Of a DNA stretch of 7,815 nt, positions 1-5,631 are shown piece after piece. The notes below the pieces were generated by a model, which saw nothing but the letters and a program-made list of their open reading frames with translations, did not search any database and was not told where the DNA came from. Position numbers and translations under genes: made by a program. Source of the stretch: Betaproteobacteria bacterium (GTDB lineage: Bacteria > Pseudomonadota > Gammaproteobacteria > Burkholderiales > SG8-39); NCBI GenBank assembly GCA_016713125.1, contig JADJPT010000040.1, positions 1 through 7,815 on the forward strand. Reading direction: 5' to 3'. Each line of letters starts with the position of its first letter. The first letter of the stretch is position 1.

Positions 1-1286
1 GCAGCCGGCTGTGCGGATGGTTGGCCCGGTCGGCCTTCAGCCGCCGCAGCACGTTCTCGACTCCCACGACCGCGTCGTCGACCAGGCCACCGATGGCAAT
101 CGCCAGGCCGCCCAGCGTCATCGTGTTGATCGACAGGCCGAAGTACTTGAAGACCAGCGCGGTGATGAAGATCGATACGGGAATGGCCGTCAGCGCGATG
201 ATGGTCGGCCGCAGGGTGCCGAGGAAGAAGAACAGGATCACCGCCACGAAGACCGAGGCGCCGATCAGCTTGCCCTGCAGCGTGGTGATCGAGGCCTCGA
301 TGAAGCTGGCCTGGCGGAAGGTCACGCGCGGTGCCTCCATGCCGGCCGGCAGCGACGCCTTCAACCCGACCAGCGCGTCCTCGATGGACTTGGTCAGCGC
401 GATGGTGTCGGCCGTCGGCTGCTTCTGGATGCCCAGGATGACGGCCGGCTTGCCCTCGAAGCCCGCATCGCCGCGCTTGAGCGCCGCGGCGAAGGTCACC
501 TCGGCGATCTGGCGCATCAGGATGGGCTGGCCGTCCTTGGAGGTCAGTGCCAGGTTCTTCAGGTCATCGAGTCGCGAGGTGCGGCCCAGGTTGCGGATCA
601 GGTACTCGCGACCGTTGAGCTCCAGGAATCCGCCGGAGGTGTTGGCCGAGTAGCCCTTGAGCGCCCCTTCGAGCTGCTCGTGGGTGATGCCCAGTTCCGC
701 CATGCGGGCGGTGTTGGGCTGGACCTGGAACTGCCGCACCTCGCCGCCGATGGGGATCACCTGCGCGACACCAGGCACCGACAGCAGCCTTGGGCGCAGC
801 ACCCAGTCGGCGTACTCGCGCACGGCCATCGGGCTGATCTTGCTCGGATCGACGGGAATCGCGATCTGCATGATCTCGCCCATGATCGAGCTGATCGGCC
901 CCATGCGCGGCACCACACCTCGGCGATGCCCTCCTCCATCGACGACAGCCGCTCCGACACCAGCTGCGGGCGCGGAAGATGTCGGTGCTCCAGTCGAAGG
1001 TGACGTAGAGGAAAGACAAGCCGGCCGACGAGGTCGAGCGCACCGACTCCACGCCGGGCAGACCATTCATGGTCGTCTCCAGCGGGAAGGTGATGAGCTG
1101 CTCCACCTCTTCGGCGGCCATGCCACCGGCCTCGGTCATGATGGTGACGGTGGGCTTGTTGAGGTCGGGGAACACGTCCACCGGCGTGCGCGACAGCGTG
1201 AACGCGCCGTAGGCCATCAGCACCACGCTGGCGATGATCACCAGCAGCCGGTTCGTCAGGCTGTTGTCGAGTAGCCACTTGAACAT
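1..1286 (-). CDS. czcA: CzcA-family heavy-metal RND efflux pump, inner-membrane subunit (3' end beyond window; two frame breaks)
   Basis: Proton-driven inner-membrane pump of a tripartite metal exporter, expected to take cations from the periplasm (or cytoplasm) and pass them through CzcB and CzcC. About 430 of the usual ~1040 residues are present. The start reads MFKWLLDNSLTNRLL, followed by the first membrane helix (about residues 14-32), the PVDVFPDLNKPTV segment and the EEVEQLITFPLE segment typical of the family. The periplasmic porter domain follows, then helices 2-4 with the conserved GGLVDDAVVGVENVLRRLK stretch near the left edge. The ATG at 1286 lies one base after the czcB stop (TGA-C-ATG), with AGGT at 1295-1298 as ribosome binding site. 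The frame breaks twice: near 966 (FRAR then QLVSERLSSMEEG) and near 918 (IAE then VVPRMG). Restoring one G (coding strand) at each site gives the family sequence. Family assignment is firm. The metal is not certain, because the helix-4 motif is not the classic CzcA DFG type. Confidence 0.93.
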
Positions 1287-1287
1287 G

Positions 1288-2397
1288 TCAGCGCACCTGG
1301 TTGATCAAGGTGGCGCCCTGGGTGGCGATGCGGTCACCGGCCTTCAGCCCCGAGGTGATGGCGACGTTCAGGCCATCCAGCGGCTCGGTCGTGACGGTGC
1401 GCGGCTCGAAACGTTCGGGTGCGGTCTTGACCCAGACGACGGTCTGGTTGGCCGGGCTCTTCATCAGCGACGCGACGGGGACCGGGATGCCCTTGACCTT
1501 CTGCCTGGTCTGCACGAACACGCGCACCGGCTGGCCGACGGCCAGCCCGTTCAGGGCCGCGCCCTGCGCCCGGAAGCCCAGCGGCAGCGCCTGCTCGCGC
1601 AGGCTGCGCGCGGCGCCGACGAACACCAGCGGCACGCGCTGATTGCCGACCGCCAGCGTGGCGCTGCCGACATCGGCCCCCGGGGCCGGATCACCAGGGC
1701 CCGATGCGCAGGCGACCCGGATCGACGATCTCGAACAGCAGCTCGCGGGCATCGACGACTGGCCGGCCACCACGTGGGCCGACGCGATCACACCGGACAC
1801 CGGGGCCACCAGCGCTCGCGCGTGGCCAGCCGCCGCCGACGGCTGCGATGCGTTCAGCAAGGCTGGCTGCCTCGCTCTCGGCGGCCTCGATGTCCTTGCG
1901 CGGCACGGTGTCGGCCAGTTCCTTCAGCCGTGCGACGCGCTTGTCGGCGAGCGACTTGGCCGCACGCAGTTCGGCCAGTTGCGCGGACTGGTTCGATCGC
2001 TCGATGGGTGCCGTCGACGGCACGACATAGGCGAGCACGTCGCCCTTGCGCACCGCCTGCCCCGGGTTGGGCAGTCCGCGCGGCCCAGGCTCGATCCGGC
2101 CGGCGTTCAGCGCTTGAACCTTGCCACCCGCGTTCGGATCCATCAGCACCTTGCCGTTCAGTTCGACCGAGCGCGGCAGCTCGGCCTCCTCGGTCACCAT
2201 CGTGCGCACGCCGAGCTGGCGCTGGGCGGGCTTGGGCAGGAAGACGCTGCCGTCGGGCTGCCGCTGGGGGCCGTTGGCGCTCGGCGCGGCCGGGGCATCG
2301 CCGTGGTCGTGCCCTTCGCCGGCCTGCGCCGGCGACGCGGCGGCCAGGGCCAGCACGACGCCGAGCCCAGCGAGGTGGTTCGTGATGCGCGCTTCAT
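1288..2397 (-). CDS. czcB: CzcB-family periplasmic adaptor (membrane fusion protein) with His-rich N-terminus; several frame breaks
   Basis: Periplasmic adaptor linking the CzcA pump to the CzcC channel. After a signal peptide ending near SPAQA there is a His-rich GEGHDHGD motif, a plausible metal-binding site. The barrel-sandwich half-motifs follow (GKVLMDPNAGGKV, GRIEPGPRGLPNPGQAVRKGD), then a coiled-coil hairpin (AELRAAKSLADKRVARLKEL), the second lipoyl half (LVAPVSGVIASAHVVAGQ) and a C-terminal barrel ending GDRIATQGATLINQVR. I chose the ATG at 2397 because GGAGGT (2403-2408) sits 5 nt upstream and the ATG overlaps the previous stop (ATGA). A GTG at 2404 falls inside that binding site. 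The frame breaks near 2387, 1832, 1817, 1760, 1706 and 1697. Each is explained by one missing base, or by a loss equivalent to one base. Six losses return to the starting frame, and 1110 nt is a multiple of three, so the model is self-consistent. The true protein would be about 371 residues or slightly longer. Confidence 0.9.
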
Positions 2398-2954
2398 GCC
2401 GCACCTCCCGCTTGCGGCTGGCGGGCCGTCATCAGGCGCCTGCCACCGAGCACCACGACCGCCAGTGCACGCCGGGCCGCCGACAGCCCAGCCGGCGTAC
2501 TCCTTCCACGAGTGCTGGTGGACCGGGTCATCGGCGTGCGGGGCCTCGTGCAGGTCGAGTTCCCCGGCCAGCAGGTCGACGTCGGAGCCGCCGTCACCGT
2601 CGCGGTGATCGGCAGCACGCCGGGCTTCGGCGCTTCCTTCAGCACGATTTCGTAGGCGTCGTCGCCATGGGACTGCGCGCTGAACTTCGCGCCCGCGATC
2701 TCGAGATCGATCTTCGCGCCGCGCACAGGCGTGTTGTCGGCGAAGCGGTCCAGGTATAGCGTGACCTGCTTGCCGTCGAGCACGCCGACCAGCTCGAAGG
2801 TCTCGGAGACGGCTGCGAAGCGCGGCAACGCCTTGCCGGTGGCGACGGGTGTTGCATCGCCGTGGTCATGGCCTTCGCCGGCCAAGGCCGGCATGCCGGT
2901 ACCGAGCAGGAAGGCCGCGAGACTGAGCACGGCCAACGGATGGGTGGACTTCAT
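2394..2954 (-). CDS. Exported His-rich accessory protein between czcC and czcB, with C-terminal membrane anchor; two compensating frame breaks
   Basis: I recognise this as a companion of czcCBA operons but cannot give it a confirmed name. It starts MKSTHPLAVLSLAAFLLGTG, a clear signal peptide ending near MPALA, followed by the same GEGHDHGD motif seen in CzcB. A compact beta-rich domain follows, with FELVGVLDGKQVTLYLDRF, AKIDLEIAG and GVLPITATVTA. After a missing base near 2588 another frame continues GSDVDLLAGELDLHEAPHA and then HQHSWKEYAGWAVGG. A second break near 2476 (net +1) returns to the first frame for LAVVVLGGRRLMTARQ and the stop, so a single hydrophobic anchor is likely near the C-terminus. 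About 186 residues. An AGGA at 2965-2968, 10 nt upstream, is a weak binding site. It lies 59 nt after czcC and overlaps czcB by ATGA. A role in periplasmic metal binding or in assisting the adaptor is inferred from the His motif and position only. Confidence 0.72.
   Translation of the reverse strand: MKSTHPLAVLSLAAFLLGTGMPALAGEGHDHGDATPVATGKALPRFAAVSETFELVGVLDGKQVTLYLDRFADNTPVRGAKIDLEIAGAKFSAQSHGDDAYEIVLKEAPKPGVLPITATVTAAPTSTCWPGNSTCTRPRTPMTRSTSTRGRSTPAGLSAARRALAVVVLGGRRLMTARQPQAGGAA
2403..2408 (-). promoter_or_regulatory. Ribosome binding site of czcB (decides its start)
   Basis: GGAGGT lies 5 nt upstream of the ATG at 2397, inside the last codons of the preceding His-rich gene. It supports the ATG over the GTG at 2404, which overlaps this site. 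Because the ATG also overlaps the preceding TGA (ATGA), translation of the two genes is probably coupled. Confidence 0.75.
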
Positions 2955-3013
2955 GGGGTGGGATTCCTGAATGGGTTCGCTAAGGCGTGTTCGTTTCGTG
3001 CGGGACGCCGGGC

Positions 3014-4323
3014 TCATTGCGGCAGCAGGCCCAGCGCCTGGCGCCACGCCGAGATGGCTGCGGCGAGTTCGATGCGGGCACGCGCGGCCTGGCGCTCGGC
3101 GTCCGCGGCCTCGGACTCGATGCGCAAGCGCGTGGGCAGGTCGGTCTCGCCGAGGCGGAAGGACTTCTCGAAGAAGCCGCGTGACTCCAGCGCAAGCCCC
3201 GCGCGTCGTTCGGCGGCCGCGAGCTGCGCGCGCGCGGCATCGGCGCGTGCCCGGGCAGCCTCACGTTCGCCCGCAAGGCGGGCACGTTCGAGCGCCATCT
3301 GCGCCTGCAACTCGACCGCTTCGGCGCGCGCAGTGGTCACGCGTGCGTCGTGTCGGGGTCCGGCGCCAAAGGGGATGCGCACACCGACGGTGAAGGTCTG
3401 GTTGTAGGACTCCCCATAGGCGCCCCGATCGCGGGTGGCGGCGATCGTCAGCTCCGGGCTGGCACGTGATTGGGTGGCAGCCAGCGCGATCGCTCCCTCG
3501 GCGACCGCTGCGCGGTCCTTCAGCGCAAGCAGTTCGGCATGGGTGTCCATCTCGGCCGTGGCAGTTACCGGAGTGGGCGGCTCGGGCTCGGCCTGGCTCG
3601 GCATGGCGCTGGCCAGGCCGACGGCGGGCATGGCGGTCAGCGAGCGAAGATGCTGCTGCGCGACCGTGAACGCGCCGTCTGCCTGCGCAACAGCGCCTTC
3701 GGCCGCAGCCAACGCGGCATCGGCCTGGTGCTGGTCGGCTCGGGCCAGGTCTCCAGCCTTCAGGCGCTTGCCCACGTCGGCCGCGATGCGGCGAACGTTT
3801 TCCAGTTGGCCGCGCGCGGCTTCCAGCTCCGCGTGTGCCCGCTGCCAGGACCACCAGGCTTCCCGCACGGCGGCCGCGATGCGCAGCTGGGCCGCAGCGG
3901 TCCGGCTCTCGACAGCACGGCCTTCGGCGTCGGCCAGTGCCGGCTGCGACCGCGTTCACCCGGCAGCCACAGCGGGATGGCGACGCCGACTTCGTATTCC
4001 CGCGTGCCGACGTTTCGGTTCAGGCGGTCCGTCTTGGTCGACAGCTCCATGGCGACCGGTTCGGGCGTCCACGACTGGGCGGCTTGCGCCTGAGCGCGTG
4101 CCGCATCCCGCCGTGTCGCGAGCGCCAGTGCTTCAGGCTGGCGGGCCCATGCCGCTTCAAAGGCCCCGCGCAGGGTCAGCGGGTCCTGCGCTGCGGGCGG
4201 TACCGCTGTTTGCGCGTGCGCTTGGATCAGGCCGCCTGTCAGTGCGGCAGCCAGTGCCAGGGTCAGGGTGGCGCGGGCAGTGTGTGGCCACCGCCCGGCA
4301 GCCGGAAATCTTCTTCGGTGCAT
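3014..4323 (-). CDS. czcC: CzcC-family outer-membrane efflux channel (TolC superfamily); one frame break
   Basis: Outer-membrane and periplasmic channel of the metal exporter. The start MHRRRFPAAG is followed by a hydrophobic signal (LTLALAAALTGGLIQAHA). The two outer-membrane efflux protein repeats come next. The first has LTLRGAFEAAWARQPEALAL and the strand region EYEVGVAIPLWLPGERGRS. The second has ELLALKDRAAVAEGAIALA and YNQTFTVGVRIPFGAGPRH. Long Ala/Arg/Glu-rich helices form the periplasmic coil. I chose the ATG at 4323 because GGAG (4330-4333) lies 6 nt upstream; a TTG at 4347 is a weaker alternative. The frame breaks once near 3943, between GERGRS and ALADAEGRAVESR. Adding one base makes 1311 nt, giving 436 residues, in the normal range for CzcC. 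There is no lipobox cysteine. It stands first in the czcC-accessory-czcB-czcA block, after a 163-nt gap that could hold its promoter. Confidence 0.91.
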
Positions 4324-4486
4324 CCGATGCTCCAGTGTTGAGAACAACCCACGGGAGATCGGCGAGAGGCGACGCTGAGGGACTCAGGTCGGATCGGGCC
4401 TCGAACGGCGCCACTGACCGATGCGTCAGGAGGCGCGCGCACAGGCGCGAACGGGCTTCAGGAAGGGAAGAGACCCGCCTCGCCGA
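4324..4486 (-). other. Intergenic gap between czcI-like gene and czcC; possible promoter or attenuator region
   Basis: This is the longest gap in the window. It begins within the hairpin at the end of the czcI-like gene and carries two short perfect inverted repeats: CTGAC-CGATGC-GTCAG at 4414-4429 and CTGAG-GGA-CTCAG at 4375-4387. Either could be an operator half-site pair, but the arms are only 5 bp. I see no convincing -35/-10 pair. The GGAG at 4330-4333 serves czcC. Confidence 0.35.
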
Positions 4487-4496
4487 TCAGGCGAGG
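4478..4496 (-). terminator. Hairpin overlapping the czcI-like stop codon; possible terminator or attenuator
   Basis: A perfect 7-bp GC-rich stem (CCTCGCC / GGCGAGG) encloses the loop TGATC on the transcribed strand. The TGA in the loop is the stop codon of the czcI-like gene. Downstream is the pyrimidine-rich CGGGTCTCTTCCCTTCC rather than a clean U-run, so intrinsic termination would be partial at best. It could reduce czcCBA transcription relative to czcI, or protect the upstream mRNA. Confidence 0.4.
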
Positions 4497-4851
4497 GGCA
4501 GCCACTGAGGGCGTTCGGGCGGGCTTTGCGCGATCGTGCGCACGATGCCGTCGACCGGTGTGACCGGATGCGAGGTCAGGGCGAGCGGCGTCGTCTCATC
4601 CATCGGTGCAGGCATGCTGGCGCAGGTGCCGTGGCAATGGCCGCAATCGAAGTCGAACACCGCCGGCGCGCTCTGGTCTGCCGGCGCACTGTCGTGGTCG
4701 GCAGTGGCACGGCCGTTAATGCTGGTGCTCGTGGTGGCCCAAGTGCTGGGCTTGCGGGTCACTCTCGTGTCCGCAATACACCGCCACGGCCGCCCAGCTG
4801 AACTGGGAGCGGCAGCACAGCGAGCATGAGGATGGCAAGCGGGCTGCGCAT
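4487..4851 (-). CDS. czcI: CzcI-like small exported His/Cys-rich protein; two frame breaks
   Basis: Small periplasmic protein of the kind encoded just upstream of czcC, thought to influence czc induction. Reading begins MRSPLAILMLAVLPL and, after a one-base shift near 4805, continues QFSWAAVAVYCGHESDPQ. This is the CzcI-style signal sequence and first Cys/His site. HHEHQH follows, then a second net one-base shift near 4744. The last part contains DFDCGHCHGTCASM and ends PPERPQWLPLA. Both breaks look like one extra base (or two missing); the first is at a CCC run. Removing two bases from 365 nt leaves 363 nt, encoding 120 residues, the usual CzcI size. The ATG at 4851 is chosen for the signal peptide; no good ribosome binding site precedes it. 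Clustered Cys and His suggest periplasmic Zn/Cd binding. The family call rests on position, size and the signal/Cys/His layout. Confidence 0.68.
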
Positions 4852-4914
4852 GTGGAAGAGTCTAGCCGCTACAGGGTTCGGGCATGGGTCACTAGCTGAT
4901 CGCCGTGACCGGCA

Positions 4915-5624
4915 TCACCACTTTTCGACACGGATGCGCCGAACCTGAGCGTTCATGCGGTGCCGGATCACATGCGAGTACAGCCATCGCCAGAACCCGG
5001 AGAGGTTCGAGCCTTGCCGGGCATAGAACTCGTCGGGACTGTCGAAGACGCCGAAGTCGTCGGCAACGCCGTCCCTCTGGATGTAGGTGTCCTGGCCGCG
5101 CCACTCGACCGCAGGCGCGGACAGGTCGGACGTGGCGGCCCCGTAGCCGCAGAAGCGCCGGCGGTCCGGAAACCGCCGCTGGAGGCTGGCCAAGTAGGGC
5201 GCGTCCAGGATGAAGCCTTCGAGATTGACCCAGCGCCCGTCGAAGTCGACTTCCACCCAACTGTGGATGATCCGCTGGGGGCCAGCGCGTAGGCGATGCC
5301 GGTGATCGCACCCTTCTGCAGCGGCTTGTCGATGGTGAAGCCGTGGAATCGGCAGCGGATGCCGACGGCGCGCATCAGGGCCATCAGCAGCGTGCTCTTC
5401 GTGTTGCACTGGCCGACTCCGTCGGCGAGCACGGCCGAGGCTGGCAGTTCGTCGCTGGCGTTGTAGCCGAAGGCGATCTCGTTGCGCACGAAGTCGTAGA
5501 CCGCACCGATCCGCTCGAACGCGGGCAGTTGTCGCCAGCCCCGCCTCTCGACCAGGGTGTCGATGGCAGGGTGCGTGAAGTCGAGAAGTCGGGTGGGCTG
5601 CAGCAGGCGCGGTTCGGTGTCCAT
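4915..5624 (-). CDS. Transglutaminase-like (papain-fold) protein coupled to the metal ATPase gene; one frame break
   Basis: A protein of the transglutaminase-like superfamily with no signal peptide or membrane segment, so probably cytoplasmic. The N-terminal FERIGAVYDFVRNEIAFGY leads to the active-site segment DGVGQCNTKSTLLMALMRA (Cys about residue 73), then RIIHSWVEV (His about 121) and RWVNLEGFILD. At the usual Asp position this last motif has Glu (about 136), with Asp141 five residues on. The tail runs through SGFWRWLYSHVIRHRMN and ends IRVEKW. One base is missing at 5277-5281: the run of five G on the plus strand should be six, which restores YALAPQRIIHSW. With it the protein is 236 residues. 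The ATG at 5624 has GAGG at 5630-5633 and starts 7 nt after the ATPase stop, so the two are co-transcribed. Substrate and reaction are unknown. Members of this superfamily include proteases, amidases and cross-linking enzymes, so a metal-stress role is inferred only from the operon. Confidence 0.85.
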
Positions 5625-5631
5625 GATCGCC

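Noticed and set aside
11..1003. Long plus-strand open frame opposite czcA, and similar ones at 1234-2385, 1643-2608 and 3435-4508
   Set aside because: Their products are low-complexity Arg/Gly/His/Ala-rich sequences with no recognisable domain, and the opposite strand carries clear conserved efflux proteins. They are by-products of high GC content.
2402..2404. GTG at 2404 as the czcB start
   Set aside because: It opens the frame that holds most of the N-terminal half, but it lies inside the GGAGGT ribosome binding site. The ATG at 2397 has correct spacing and an ATGA overlap, and only needs one missing base near codon 4.
900..2600. Programmed ribosomal frameshifting as the cause of the frame breaks
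   Set aside because: There are too many sites in too many genes, they differ in direction in places, and I see no slippery heptamer with a downstream structure. Single lost bases explain them better.
4345..4347. TTG at 4347 as the czcC start
   Set aside because: The ATG at 4323 has GGAG at a good distance and gives a normal signal peptide; the extra eight residues from the TTG add nothing recognisable.
4375..4429. Short inverted repeats as a specific regulator site
   Set aside because: Arms of 5 bp are expected by chance in this GC-rich sequence and match no operator I know, so they are mentioned only in the intergenic entry.
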